64,000 nucleotides of DNA from contig NZ_JACJPI010000060.1 in the NCBI RefSeq assembly GCF_014695975.1, positions 58,919-122,918 of the forward strand. The letters are read 5' to 3'. The translations under genes and the position numbers were made by a program. Below the pieces are notes generated by a model. The model made no database searches. It was given only the letters and a program-made list of their open reading frames with translations, and was not told the origin of the DNA. Below, piece after piece: positions 25,114 to 34,199 of the stretch (positions are counted from its first letter, which is position 1; every line of letters starts with the position of its first letter). This DNA is from Leptolyngbya sp. FACHB-321. GTDB lineage: Bacteria; Cyanobacteriota; Cyanobacteriia; Leptolyngbyales; Leptolyngbyaceae.

Positions 25114-26412
25114 TTAAAAAACAGTGCCGTCGCTCTCGATCTGGATCGGTGGGCTGCCGTTGGGTCGTAAGCTGGCAGCAATCCGTCGTCCAGCAGTCCA
25201 GGTGCCACCTTGCAGAATCTTGACTAACGGTAGGTCAGTCGCAGACAGATTGAGTGTCTGCCGGATTGTCTCTGCAAGGCGATCGAGCAAAATGACTGTC
25301 AGCGCACGCCACTCGACGATCGCCTCTGAACCGGGTAACTGCGCCTGTTGTAAGACGATCGGATCTTTGATTTGTAGCAAGCCTAAATCGACACATAAGC
25401 CACCATTGCGATATTCTGGCAAGCCTGTGAGAGCATCTAGCCCAGTAATGATCAACCCAAGTTCTTGAAGGGGTTCCAATAGGGAGTAGGTGAGCCATTG
25501 AGAGAGCTTGTGGAAGGGGACAAGGGTAGGAAGTAAAGAGCGGGGAGTCGGGAGTCGGGAGTCGGGAGTGGGGGCTAGAGCGGAGTGAACCCAAACATCA
25601 CCTAGATTCACTTCTGCTAGCGTGATTCGTCCCGCCCAGATAGCGCCAAAGCCTTCTAAAACAGCACTCAGGACGGTACTTGCCTCTAGTTGCCCACTGT
25701 GAATCTGTCCAGTATGGGCGCGATCGCTAGCATGAGCACGATCGCACAAATAGGCAACGAGTTCTCCAGGACGGGCAGGCTGAGAACCAAACAACGTGGG
25801 CTGCTGCTGAATGACGCTTCCCAGCCGTTGCAGCAATGCCAACCTCCCTGATAGACCGACAAGGGGATTGTCCTGGCTTACCTGAAAGGCTTGACTCAAA
25901 GCTTCCTCAGTCAGGTTTTGCAGCCCGATCGCGTCTACTTGCAACGGTAGTTGCGGATCACTTGAAAAAATGCCCTGAAAGAACGCGTGCAAACTGGCAA
26001 TCGCCAAACCTTCCGATCGTCGCCAAACTGTTCCTGTGTCTGGTTCCGTATACTGCCAGTGATCGCCTGCGCCCGCATCAAGCAACACGCTAACGATCGC
26101 CAGATCAAATTTTGCCTTCGCTTTTGCCAACGGTGCTAGAGCGTCCAGAGCAGCGAGGCGATCCTGCTTACCGACTTCAAAATGTCGCCAACGGCTGTGG
26201 AACGGAATATTCAGGTCGGGGTAGCTCTCGCGAGTCACCTGAAGCACATAATCAGCTACTTTCTCAAGCTGGCTTAGGTCGCAACGAAAGTATTGCAGCT
26301 TGTCAGCACACGCCAGATCGAATAGTTGCCCACACCGCTCCCGAATGGCAGTGGGAGAACGAAGGTAGGCGATCGTGGCAGCATCCTCTGGGCTAAGTGG
26401 TTTAGCAGTCAT
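25114..26412 (-). CDS. URC4/Urg3 family protein (DUF1688), uracil catabolism
   Basis: The 432-residue protein matches DUF1688 along its length: AATIAYLRSPTAIRERCGQL, a PFHSRWRHFE segment, LDAGAGDHWQY, EGLAIASLHAFF and a C-terminal LRPNGSPPI. In yeasts (Lachancea kluyveri) and some bacteria URC4 is required, with URC1, for the uracil-to-urea URC route; its exact reaction is unsettled. URC1 lies 2.1 kb away on the other strand. The ATG at 26412 is preferred over a TTG two codons upstream. Within the gene, residues about 281-290 (TPDSRLPTPR) are encoded by four GGGAGTC-type heptamers on the plus strand, an intergenic-type repeat that has entered the gene in frame. Confidence 0.88.
   Translation of the reverse strand: MTAKPLSPEDAATIAYLRSPTAIRERCGQLFDLACADKLQYFRCDLSQLEKVADYVLQVTRESYPDLNIPFHSRWRHFEVGKQDRLAALDALAPLAKAKAKFDLAIVSVLLDAGAGDHWQYTEPDTGTVWRRSEGLAIASLHAFFQGIFSSDPQLPLQVDAIGLQNLTEEALSQAFQVSQDNPLVGLSGRLALLQRLGSVIQQQPTLFGSQPARPGELVAYLCDRAHASDRAHTGQIHSGQLEASTVLSAVLEGFGAIWAGRITLAEVNLGDVWVHSALAPTPDSRLPTPRSLLPTLVPFHKLSQWLTYSLLEPLQELGLIITGLDALTGLPEYRNGGLCVDLGLLQIKDPIVLQQAQLPGSEAIVEWRALTVILLDRLAETIRQTLNLSATDLPLVKILQGGTWTAGRRIAASLRPNGSPPIQIESDGTVF
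25543..25570. repeat. Heptamer tandem repeat (GGGAGTC)x4 inside URC4
   Basis: GGGAGTC occurs at 25543-25549, 25550-25556 and 25557-25563, then GGGAGTG at 25564-25570. This heptamer is a well-known short tandem repeat type in cyanobacterial spacers. Here it sits inside a coding region; three units equal seven codons, so the frame survives. Confidence 0.8.
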
Positions 26413-26716
26413 GATCAATTCCTCCGATTCCCCTTAATGATTTTTTGCAACCTTCACCTACCGCCATCTCCACAGTGTCGTGCTGCTACGCTGGAACTAA
26501 GAGAGACTATTTGAGTCATCTTTAACCATGTACATTGGTTGTTCTACCCTCTCACTGCTTCACCCCTTCACCCTTTAAAGCTCGCTTAAGTTTAATGCAC
26601 TTGCTTACCCACGTGCGTTCATTACCCAACGCCAGGTTCGGTTCTACACACTGCAACTTTGCATGGAGCATTGATACATTTATTTATACAAGCCGACAGT
26701 AGATCGAGGTTTATCA
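26413..26716. other. Divergent promoter region between URC4 and DUF760-mutY
   Basis: About 300 bases between divergent genes. It contains C/T-rich filler near 26548-26575 and an AT-rich stretch (TACATTTATTTATACA, about 26675-26690) ahead of the plus-strand gene. No clear operator is seen. Confidence 0.4.
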
Positions 26717-27061
26717 GTGAATAACACATCTAATCGATTGCCAGAATTTTTGGGCGGTGAGTCTGAGTCAGCCAACCAGTTTCTGAACTATGTGCAGTCG
26801 TTAAGCCCAGAAACGATCGCCCGCCTTTCTCGTCCCGCTTCCTCTGATGTCTTTCATGTGATGGAACGGAACATCATTGGACTTTTGGGTGCACTGCCAC
26901 CAGAAGGCTTTGACGTTACAGTGACAACGAGCCGTGAAGACTTGGGTCGTTTGCTTGCATCTGCCATGATGAGTGGCTATTTTCTCCACAACGCCGAGCA
27001 GCGGATGGCGTTTGAGACTTCCCTTGTTGCAACGGAAACTGATGCTGCCATTACAGAGTGA
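26717..27061 (+). CDS. DUF760 domain protein
   Basis: The 114-residue, mostly helical protein begins at GTG 26717. It matches the DUF760 family of cyanobacteria and chloroplasts through NQFLNYVQSLSPETIARLSRP and ERNIIGLLGALPPEGFDVTV, followed by a SREDLGRLLASAMMSGYFLH helix. In plants some DUF760 proteins are plastid proteins without a clear enzymatic role. Its stop codon overlaps the GTG of mutY (GTGA), so the two genes are coupled. Confidence 0.85.
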   Translation: MNNTSNRLPEFLGGESESANQFLNYVQSLSPETIARLSRPASSDVFHVMERNIIGLLGALPPEGFDVTVTTSREDLGRLLASAMMSGYFLHNAEQRMAFETSLVATETDAAITE

Positions 27062-28221
27062 CACGCACGAAGTCTATCGCTCCTCATCAACAAAACCAGG
27101 ATATATTAGGCTCGACGGATGATTACGATCGTCTGTCGAGTGCTGCAATTATTAGCTTACGGCAGGCACTTCTGACCTGGTATAGACAGTCTGGGCGTAC
27201 GTTGCCGTGGCGGCAGACTCGTGATCCCTACGCCATTTGGGTGTCAGAGATCATGCTTCAGCAGACGCAGGTCAAGACAGTGCTGCCCTATTACGAGCGT
27301 TGGCTCACGCTTTTTCCAACTGTGCAGGCGTTGGCGATTGCAGAGCAGCAGCAGGTGCTTAAAGCTTGGGAAGGGCTGGGCTACTACGCCCGTGCTCGTA
27401 ACCTTCATCGCGCTGCTCAAGCGGTTGTGCTGAAGCATGATGGCGTTTTCCCTAGTGATTTTGCCACCGTCATGCAGTTGCCTGGCATTGGGCGTACGAC
27501 CGCTGGTGGCATTTTGAGTGCAGCGTTCAATCAGCCGATCGCCATTCTGGACGGTAATGTGAAACGGGTGCTGGCGCGACTCCTGGCATTACCCGTTCCA
27601 CCAAAGCGGGCGCTCGCGCAACTCTGGTGTTGTTCCGAAGCGCTGATTGATCCGACTTTTCCCCGTGACTTCAACCAGGCAATCATGGACTTGGGCGCAA
27701 CGGTTTGTACGCCGCAGCAGCCATTGTGTGCAAACTGTCCGTGGAAGGAGCACTGTCGGGCTTACAATCAAGGCATTCAAGCGGAACTGCCTATGTCTGA
27801 AACCCGTGTGCCCGTACCGCATAAAGTGATTGGTGTTGCGGTGATCTGGAATGATCAGGGACAAATTTTAATCGATCGTCGTCGCCAGGAAGGTTTGCTT
27901 GGCGGCTTGTGGGAATTTCCGGGTGGTAAAGTTGAACCAGGTGAAACCATTGAAGCCTGCATCCAGCGCGAGATTCGCGAGGAATTAGGGATTGAAATAA
28001 CCGTGGGCGATCGCCTGATCGTTGTTGATCACGCTTACAGCCATTTTCGAGTGACGCTTAATGTCCACCATTGCCGCCATGTCAGTGGTGAGCCACAGGC
28101 GATCGAGTGTGACGAAGTGCGTTGGGTAGCGCTAGCAGAGCTTGACCAATACCCTTTCCCAAAGGCAAACCTCCAAATTATTGAGGCACTGAGGAAGGGG
28201 AGTGCAAAGGATGAAGGCTAA
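27058..28221 (+). CDS. mutY: A/G-specific adenine glycosylase MutY
   Basis: The 387-residue DNA repair enzyme removes adenine mispaired with 8-oxoguanine. The helix-hairpin-helix glycosylase domain has Glu64 (SEIMLQQTQV), the LPGIGRTTAGGIL hairpin and catalytic Asp165 (ILDGNVKRVL). The 4Fe-4S cluster ligands are Cys217, Cys224, Cys227 and Cys233 (C-x6-C-x2-C-x5-C). The C-terminal NUDIX-like domain, which recognises 8-oxoG, has GGLWEFPGGKVEPGE and REIREELGI. A full Nudix box is retained, as in MutY-MutT-like variants. The start is GTG at 27058, overlapping the DUF760 stop. Confidence 0.95.
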   Translation: MTRTKSIAPHQQNQDILGSTDDYDRLSSAAIISLRQALLTWYRQSGRTLPWRQTRDPYAIWVSEIMLQQTQVKTVLPYYERWLTLFPTVQALAIAEQQQVLKAWEGLGYYARARNLHRAAQAVVLKHDGVFPSDFATVMQLPGIGRTTAGGILSAAFNQPIAILDGNVKRVLARLLALPVPPKRALAQLWCCSEALIDPTFPRDFNQAIMDLGATVCTPQQPLCANCPWKEHCRAYNQGIQAELPMSETRVPVPHKVIGVAVIWNDQGQILIDRRRQEGLLGGLWEFPGGKVEPGETIEACIQREIREELGIEITVGDRLIVVDHAYSHFRVTLNVHHCRHVSGEPQAIECDEVRWVALAELDQYPFPKANLQIIEALRKGSAKDEG

Positions 28222-28489
28222 CGGCTTAAAGATAGCGTTTCACCGTTTAACCTCTAGCCTTTAACTTTTCTACCCGCTTCTGCCGCCTAGGGTACTCTCT
28301 CAGGAAAGTCCTGTTGGTAGAATCAGAGGCTCTACTCGTTATAAAGATTACATTCCAAACAGGTGTAGTTGTTTGGTTTTGGGCTTTATACCAGTAGTGT
28401 TAAATGACGCGATCGGTAGACTCCAAGCGTAATGGACTGCTAGATGTGCGTCAGTGTTGCTTCTACTCCATTTCCTTACTGGGTGCCCT
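28222..28489. other. Spacer between mutY and URC1
   Basis: About 270 bases; the first part has a degenerate AAGGCTAACGGCTTAAAG heptamer-like run. The rest should contain the URC1 promoter. No recognisable regulatory box. Confidence 0.35.
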
Positions 28490-29791
28490 ATGTCGAGCGA
28501 AAAAGCAGCGTCAAGTGAAAAAGCAGGGTCAAGCGAAAAAAACGGATCTCAAGCAAAGCATATTGTACTGACTTCCCATCCTGCCAGTTTTGGTCCTAAA
28601 CCGATCGCGATTCGATGGGGTGAAGCCGACCCACTAGTGCGTGGAGCCATTGTCGGCACCCTGACAAATTCAGCCCAGCGTAATGTCATTGGCAGCCACT
28701 CTGGTGCGTATGGCATTTATCGAGCGCTGGCAGTGGCTAGCGGGCGGTTGCAATCTGACCATCGAGCAGACCTGACCAACACAGCTCCAGCAGCTCTCTT
28801 GGGACCGCATCCCGCGTGGGCTGACCCAGAGAAGATTGTGGCGCTTGACCCGTTTGGTGCACTGGTCGGAGAAGTCTACAAGCCGCTATACGAGCAGGGC
28901 TATGACATTCGTCCGACGATCGCCATTACTAAAGCACACATTAATATGCCTGAGCTTCAGGAAGCGGCAGCAAAGGGTCGCCTCAAAGTTGATGGCACCA
29001 TCATGAAAGCGAATGGTGATCTGGTCGTGACGAAGGCAGCGATCGAGCCTGTCTGGTATCTACCAGGCTTAGCAAAACGACTGGGTGTAGGAGAAGCAGT
29101 TCTGAGACGAGCGCTTTTTGAGCAGACAGGTGGGATGTTTCCTGAGTTGGTGACACGCCCCGATTTGCGCGTTTTCCTACCACCGATCGGGGGGATGACC
29201 GTTTATATCGTTGGTGATGTGGCGGCAATTGCTGATCCCGATCGTCAGCTTGCAGTTCGCATCCATGACGAGTGCAACGGCTCGGATGTCTTTGGGTCAG
29301 ATATTTGTACCTGTCGCCCCTATTTAGTCCATGGCATTGAAGCGTGTGTACAAACCGCACAAGCAGGTGGCGCAGGCGTTATTGTCTATTTCCGCAAAGA
29401 AGGTCGAGCCTTAGGCGAGGTAACTAAGTTCTTAGTCTATAACGCTCGTAAACGTCAGGAAGGCGGCGATCGCGCGGATGCCTACTTTGCCCGTACAGAG
29501 TGCGTTGCAGGCGTTCAGGATATGCGCTTTCAGGAACTCATGCCCGATGTGCTGCATTGGCTTGGCATTACCCGGATCGATCGCCTGATTTCCATGAGCA
29601 ACATGAAGTACAACGCCATTACCCAATCTGGGATTACAGTCGTCGAGCGCGTCCCGATTCCAGATGACTTGATTCCGGCAGATGCCCAGGTCGAAATGGA
29701 AGCAAAGAAAGCTGCTGGCTATTATACCGATGGTCAAGTGCCAACAGAGGCGATTCTAGCCGCAGTCAAAGGTCGCAGTCTGAGCGATTAG
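28490..29791 (+). CDS. GTP cyclohydrolase II family protein, URC1-type (uracil catabolism)
   Basis: The 433-residue protein belongs to the RibA superfamily but to the long URC1 branch. An N-terminal domain of about 200 residues (IRWGEADPLVRGAIVGTLTN) precedes the GTPCH-II domain. The zinc triad is Cys262, Cys273 and Cys275 (ECNGSDVFGSDICTC), followed by YFRKEGRALGEVTKF, the region that carries the conserved catalytic Arg and Tyr positions. In the URC pathway, URC1 and URC4 together convert a uracil-derived nucleotide towards urea and 3-hydroxypropionate. It is not a riboflavin RibBA fusion: no DHBP synthase domain is present. The ATG at 28490 is chosen because the 12 codons before it are unlike the family. 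Residues 2-19 are three SSEKAG-like units. Confidence 0.88.
   Translation: MSSEKAASSEKAGSSEKNGSQAKHIVLTSHPASFGPKPIAIRWGEADPLVRGAIVGTLTNSAQRNVIGSHSGAYGIYRALAVASGRLQSDHRADLTNTAPAALLGPHPAWADPEKIVALDPFGALVGEVYKPLYEQGYDIRPTIAITKAHINMPELQEAAAKGRLKVDGTIMKANGDLVVTKAAIEPVWYLPGLAKRLGVGEAVLRRALFEQTGGMFPELVTRPDLRVFLPPIGGMTVYIVGDVAAIADPDRQLAVRIHDECNGSDVFGSDICTCRPYLVHGIEACVQTAQAGGAGVIVYFRKEGRALGEVTKFLVYNARKRQEGGDRADAYFARTECVAGVQDMRFQELMPDVLHWLGITRIDRLISMSNMKYNAITQSGITVVERVPIPDDLIPADAQVEMEAKKAAGYYTDGQVPTEAILAAVKGRSLSD
28493..28546 (+). repeat. 18-bp tandem repeat (x3) at the start of URC1
   Basis: Three 18-bp units, starting TCGAGCGAAAAAGCAGCG, encode SSEKAA, SSEKAG and SSEKNG directly after the ATG. This is a small in-frame minisatellite that adds a disordered N-terminal tail not expected for the family. 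Confidence 0.75.
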
Positions 29792-30189
29792 TCTGTTGCT
29801 GGAAGCTATCTAATCTAGTCAAAACTTAGTCAAAAGTAACTCGCCTTGATTCTAATGAGACACGTTTCAAGGCGATCGACTCTGTAACAGGTGAAGAGAA
29901 CGTTAGGACAGACCTAAACCTTGAAACGTCCTTTGAGCAAGGGCTTACTTTTAGTTAGTGATTAAGGGTGGTCTTGGGCGAAACGTGATCAACTGTACGA
30001 TTGCTTCAGAGCAAAACCTACCCTCATAGGCAGCGACCACAATCGACATTGGTATTAATTAGCATAAGCAACACGATTGCTCTTCTGGCAAGGAGCCTCT
30101 CGCTGAGAAGTCAGCACGATCACTTTTGATCGTCAGCACTGACTATGCCAAATACTGACGATCGCGGTGAGGCGTGAATGCTCTACAGT
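29792..30189. other. Convergent spacer with an 11-bp inverted repeat
   Basis: ACGTTTCAAGG (29862-29872) and CCTTGAAACGT (29919-29929) are perfect inverted repeats 46 bases apart. ACGATCA-CTTT-TGATCGT (30116-30133) forms a 7-bp hairpin. Both lie between the convergent URC1 and peroxiredoxin genes. Neither has a clear U-run, so calling them terminators is uncertain. No gene is seen. Confidence 0.45.
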
Positions 30190-30930
30190 CTATACAGGCG
30201 CCGTTGCAAAGTACGCTTCTAGTGCTTCTGAGCCGCCAACGAGCCTGCCATCAATAAAGACTTGGGGCACGGTCGTTGCACCTGCCACTGCTAGGAGCGA
30301 TCGTACTGTGTAATCCTTACCTAGCACCATTTCTTCGTAGGGCAGTTTATGCTCTTGCAGCATTGCCTTGGCTTTAGCGCAGAACGGACAACCGACTTTG
30401 GTAAAGATAGAGACGCATTTGGGTTTAGCCGCTTCGGGGTTGATGTAGCGCAGCATCGTGTCAGCATCCGACACCTTAAAGGGGTCGCCGGGTTCCTCTG
30501 GCTCGATGAACATCTTGTCAATCACGCCATCCTTAACCAGCATGGAATAGCGCCACGATCGCTTACCAAAACCCAGGTCAGTCTTATCGACCAGCAGTCC
30601 CATACCATCGGTGAACTCACCATTACCATCGGGAATCAGCTTGATATGAGCGGCATCCTGGTCTTTTGCCCATTCATTCATGACAAACGTATCGTTTACA
30701 GACATACAGATAATGTCATCAACGCCATTGTCTTTAAATGTCTGCGCCAAGTTGTTGTAGCCCGGCAGGTGGGTAGAAGAACAGGTCGGCGTAAATGCGC
30801 CTGGCAAGGAAAAAACGATGACATTTTTTCCAGCAAACAGTTCATCAGTCGTTACATTAACCCACTCATCGTTCTGACGAGTCCGAAACGTAACATTAGG
30901 AACTTTTTGTCCTTCTCGGTTTGGCAACAT
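30190..30930 (-). CDS. Peroxiredoxin-glutaredoxin hybrid (Prx5-Grx)
   Basis: The 246-residue enzyme reduces hydrogen peroxide and organic peroxides with glutathione as electron donor. The N-terminal Prx5-type domain has the peroxidatic Cys50 in PGAFTPTC. The C-terminal glutaredoxin domain (about 172-244) has the CPFC pair at 181-184 and the TVPQVFIDG glutathione-binding segment. Hybrid enzymes of this kind are known in several bacteria including Haemophilus and cyanobacteria. It stands alone, convergent with URC1. Confidence 0.93.
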   Translation of the reverse strand: MLPNREGQKVPNVTFRTRQNDEWVNVTTDELFAGKNVIVFSLPGAFTPTCSSTHLPGYNNLAQTFKDNGVDDIICMSVNDTFVMNEWAKDQDAAHIKLIPDGNGEFTDGMGLLVDKTDLGFGKRSWRYSMLVKDGVIDKMFIEPEEPGDPFKVSDADTMLRYINPEAAKPKCVSIFTKVGCPFCAKAKAMLQEHKLPYEEMVLGKDYTVRSLLAVAGATTVPQVFIDGRLVGGSEALEAYFATAPV

Positions 30931-31289
30931 AAGTTTAGCTCTCTAGATTTGACGCTTGAATGATACTTGAAGTTTGGCGCTTAGAATTTAACGCTGAGAG
31001 TTAGGCGCTTAGACGTGAGGAAAGACTGAGCGGAGGCATCGATCGCTGACTCAGAGAATGCGGTCATCCTCATGGTCAAGCCTCTGCCCCTTGCTGCCAC
31101 CTTACGAAAACATTACACCTTTCTACACAACTTACGACTGCTATGCAGGCAATCAGCAAGCCGTAGTCGTTATGATTATGATACGACACATACTGCAACA
31201 TTGTGGCGTTAAGTACTGTCAACCCAGGCAAAAATCCGTCATCATGGAAGAGAATTTGCCCCTATCTTGAGTGGATAGCAGCGACCTGT
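30931..31289. other. Divergent promoter region between prx-grx and uvrB
   Basis: Near the peroxiredoxin start the sequence has loosely repeated GGCGCTTAGA and related units (30975-31015). The rest is ordinary spacer with the uvrB promoter. No LexA-type box could be recognised with confidence. Confidence 0.35.
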
Positions 31290-33341
31290 ATGGCACAATT
31301 TCAGATTCAAGCGCCCTTTGAACCCGCTGGCGACCAACCTCGCGCGATCGCTGGTCTGATTACCAGCATTGAGGCAGGCAACCACTATCAGACGCTGCTG
31401 GGCGCAACAGGTACAGGAAAAACACATACGATCGCCCGTGTTATTAATGAGCTAGGCAGACCAGCGCTTGTGCTGGCACATAACAAAACGTTGGCAGCCC
31501 AGCTTTGCAACGAGTTGCGCGAATTTTTCCCAAACAATGCGGTTGAATATTTCATCAGCTATTACGACTATTACCAGCCTGAGGCATACATTCCTGTAAC
31601 GGATACTTACATCGAAAAAACAGCGTCAATCAACGAAGAAATTGATATGCTGCGGCACTCCGCTACGCGATCGCTGTTTGAGCGGCGGGATGTCATCGTG
31701 GTCGCTTCTATTAGCTGCATTTATGGCTTGGGGATTCCGTCTGAATACCTGAAAGCTTCGATTCCTTTGCGCGTGGGCACTGAAATGAATCCACGCCAGA
31801 TCATTCGCGATTTGGTGTCGGTGCAGTATACCCGCAATGATTTAGACCTCGGTCGAGGTAAGTTCCGCGTCAAAGGCGACGTGCTGGAGATCGGTCCGGC
31901 TTACGAAGATCGGATTATCCGCGTTGAGTTCTTTGGTGACGAAATTGATGCAATTCGCTACATCGATCCGGTGACAGGTGCCACGATGCAAAGCATGGAT
32001 GGGGTCAACATCTATCCTGCCCGTCACTTTGTTACGCCCGAAGAGCGGTTGCAAGTTGCGTGCGAGGCGATCGAGCAAGAACTCAAAGCCCGTTTAATTG
32101 AACTGGAAAGAGACGGCAAGCTGCTGGAAGCACAGCGGCTAGAGCAACGCACTCGCTACGATCTAGAAGTGCTGCGCGAAGTGGGCTTCTGCAACGGCGT
32201 AGAAAACTACTCGCGTCATTTAGCAGGGCGTGAAGCAGGTTCCCCGTCTGAATGTCTGCTTGACTACTTTCCTAAAGACTGGCTGTTGGTAATTGACGAG
32301 TCGCACGTCTCGATTCCTCAATTGCGCGGGATGTATAACGGTGACCAGGCACGCAAAAAAGTGCTGATTGACCATGGCTTCCGGTTACCCAGTGCGGCAG
32401 ATAACCGACCCCTCAAAGCCGAGGAATTTTGGAGCAAGGTGAACCAGTGCGTTTTTGTTTCTGCGACTCCTGGCGAATGGGAACTAGACCAGTCGGGTGG
32501 CAAGTTTGAGAGCGAAACGGAAGCAGGCAAAAAAGGCTACATTCAGGGTACAGGGAATGTTGTAGAGCAGGTCATTCGTCCTACAGGTGTGCTTGATCCT
32601 GAAATCTTTGTTCGCCCTACGACAGGTCAGGTGGATGATCTGCTGCACGAGATTCAAGAGCGCATCCCACTACAAGAACGAGTGCTCGTGACAACGCTGA
32701 CAAAGCGGATGGCGGAGGATTTGACTGAATATTTTCAGGAGCGCAGCATAAGAGTGCGCTATTTGCATTCTGAGATTAATTCGATCGAGCGGATTGAGAT
32801 CCTGCAAGACCTCCGTAATGGCGAGTTTGATGTACTAATTGGGGTCAACTTGCTGCGAGAAGGTCTGGATCTTCCTGAGGTTTCGCTGGTAGCCATTTTG
32901 GATGCAGACAAAGAAGGGTTTTTGCGGGCAGAGCGATCGCTCATTCAGACGATTGGACGGGCAGCCCGTCACGTGGAAGGTAAAGCGATCCTTTATGGCG
33001 ATAATCTGACCGATAGCATGGCAAAAGCTATTAGCGAAACGGAGCGTCGTCGCGCAATTCAAAACGCCTACAACAAAGAACATGGCATCACGCCTGTCTC
33101 CATTATCAAACGCACCAACAACTCAATTCTGACTTTTCTGGATGTGTCTCGTCGCCTTAATGCCCAAGAGCTAGAGCAAGTCTACGAACACTCGCAGGAT
33201 CTGCCCCTTGAAAACATCCCCAATTTGATCGCACAACTCGAAACGCAGATGAAAGAAGCAGCGAAAAAGATGGAGTTTGAAGAAGCAGCGAAGTATCGAG
33301 ACAGAATCAAACACCTCCGCGACAAACTCCTCGGTCGGTAA
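31290..33341 (+). CDS. uvrB: Excinuclease ABC subunit UvrB
   Basis: The 683-residue nucleotide-excision-repair protein takes DNA damage from UvrA and positions UvrC for incision. Walker A GATGTGKT is at residues 38-45, the damage-clamping beta-hairpin region is [12 protein letters not shown], and the helicase motifs DESHVSIPQ and [10 protein letters not shown] are present. The C-terminal UvrB/UvrC-interaction motif (about 645-680, [20 protein letters not shown]) completes it. The ATG at 31290 gives the canonical start [17 protein letters not shown]; 29 more codons upstream are open but unlike UvrB. Confidence 0.97.
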   Translation: MAQFQIQAPFEPAGDQPRAIAGLITSIEAGNHYQTLLGATGTGKTHTIARVINELGRPALVLAHNKTLAAQLCNELREFFPNNAVEYFISYYDYYQPEAYIPVTDTYIEKTASINEEIDMLRHSATRSLFERRDVIVVASISCIYGLGIPSEYLKASIPLRVGTEMNPRQIIRDLVSVQYTRNDLDLGRGKFRVKGDVLEIGPAYEDRIIRVEFFGDEIDAIRYIDPVTGATMQSMDGVNIYPARHFVTPEERLQVACEAIEQELKARLIELERDGKLLEAQRLEQRTRYDLEVLREVGFCNGVENYSRHLAGREAGSPSECLLDYFPKDWLLVIDESHVSIPQLRGMYNGDQARKKVLIDHGFRLPSAADNRPLKAEEFWSKVNQCVFVSATPGEWELDQSGGKFESETEAGKKGYIQGTGNVVEQVIRPTGVLDPEIFVRPTTGQVDDLLHEIQERIPLQERVLVTTLTKRMAEDLTEYFQERSIRVRYLHSEINSIERIEILQDLRNGEFDVLIGVNLLREGLDLPEVSLVAILDADKEGFLRAERSLIQTIGRAARHVEGKAILYGDNLTDSMAKAISETERRRAIQNAYNKEHGITPVSIIKRTNNSILTFLDVSRRLNAQELEQVYEHSQDLPLENIPNLIAQLETQMKEAAKKMEFEEAAKYRDRIKHLRDKLLGR

Positions 33342-33405
33342 TACCTGAGCAGTTCCCTTTTATGACTTGCTGGTGCAGTTATTCAGTTGTCGATCGGTGA
33401 TCTGC

Positions 33406-34080
33406 TTAGTCACATAGGTTGTGACATACCTGATGAGTCACTACACCTAAGAGTCGGTTTCCTTGTAGTGAGCGTCCAACAGCAAACAGAATGACGTATT
33501 GGCTAAACCAATACTCCTCATACTGCTCAGGCGTAGTGTGTAGAAGGACGTACCACATCTTGCTATCTACAACAGATTGCTTAATTGCACCGTGAGTTCC
33601 CGTAAATTCCTCTCTGCTGTCCTCATATTCAAAGATGTGTTGTTCTGAAAAATCAGTGTGAATTTCATCATTGTCCGTTCCAGGATGATATCCAGGGAAA
33701 GGTATTGCTGTCGCGTTGAGATTTTTAATGTGCTCACTGCGGAAATTCCGTGGCTTTAAAGCAGCAAGAACATTAGTTCCTGTCAAGGGTTCAGCCCCAT
33801 CCGGATACTCACAAATGAACGGAAAAACTGGACATGCGCCTGCACCGTAGTAGCACTCGCTTAAATTAAGCTTAGTGAGGAAATCAATCTCCTCTGCCAA
33901 ATGAATATCCAGAGGATAGTTTGAACCAAATTGGGATTGGAAAGTGATAACTTTTCCCCTCGCACCAAGCAATTCAGTAAAGGGAATTTCCCAAGGCTCA
34001 CATTCAAAAAACTCTATCTGGAATGGTTGATCAAGGAAAGACGCTTTGACTTCTGTAATGAGTGCTTCTTCATTGCTCAT
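33406..34080 (-). CDS. Hypothetical protein, unrecognised
   Basis: The 224-residue soluble protein is acidic and rich in aromatic residues, with no signal peptide or membrane segment. It contains PFTELLGARGKVITF, CYYGAGACPVFPF, a NATAIPFPGYHPGTDNDEIH stretch and a C-terminal FAVGRSLQGNRLLGVVTHQVCHNLCD, with several Cys and His. No family is recognised. Its composition is more AT-rich than uvrB and ycf23, which flank it, so it may have been acquired. The ATG at 34080 is followed by an acidic start (MSNEEALITEV). Confidence 0.6.
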   Translation of the reverse strand: MSNEEALITEVKASFLDQPFQIEFFECEPWEIPFTELLGARGKVITFQSQFGSNYPLDIHLAEEIDFLTKLNLSECYYGAGACPVFPFICEYPDGAEPLTGTNVLAALKPRNFRSEHIKNLNATAIPFPGYHPGTDNDEIHTDFSEQHIFEYEDSREEFTGTHGAIKQSVVDSKMWYVLLHTTPEQYEEYWFSQYVILFAVGRSLQGNRLLGVVTHQVCHNLCD

Positions 34081-34199
34081 TAAATTTATTTCTTAGCGAA
34101 GCAAACTTAAGAGTAGCTATTACTAAATAGAACCCTTCTGCCTATCTACCTAATTTAATGATAAATAGACAGAAAGGTTCGTGTTATAAACTGATCGCT

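Noticed and set aside
29862..29929. Inverted repeat ACGTTTCAAGG...CCTTGAAACGT as a terminator
   Set aside because: The arms are 46 bases apart and no U-run follows on either strand; listed only as part of the spacer.
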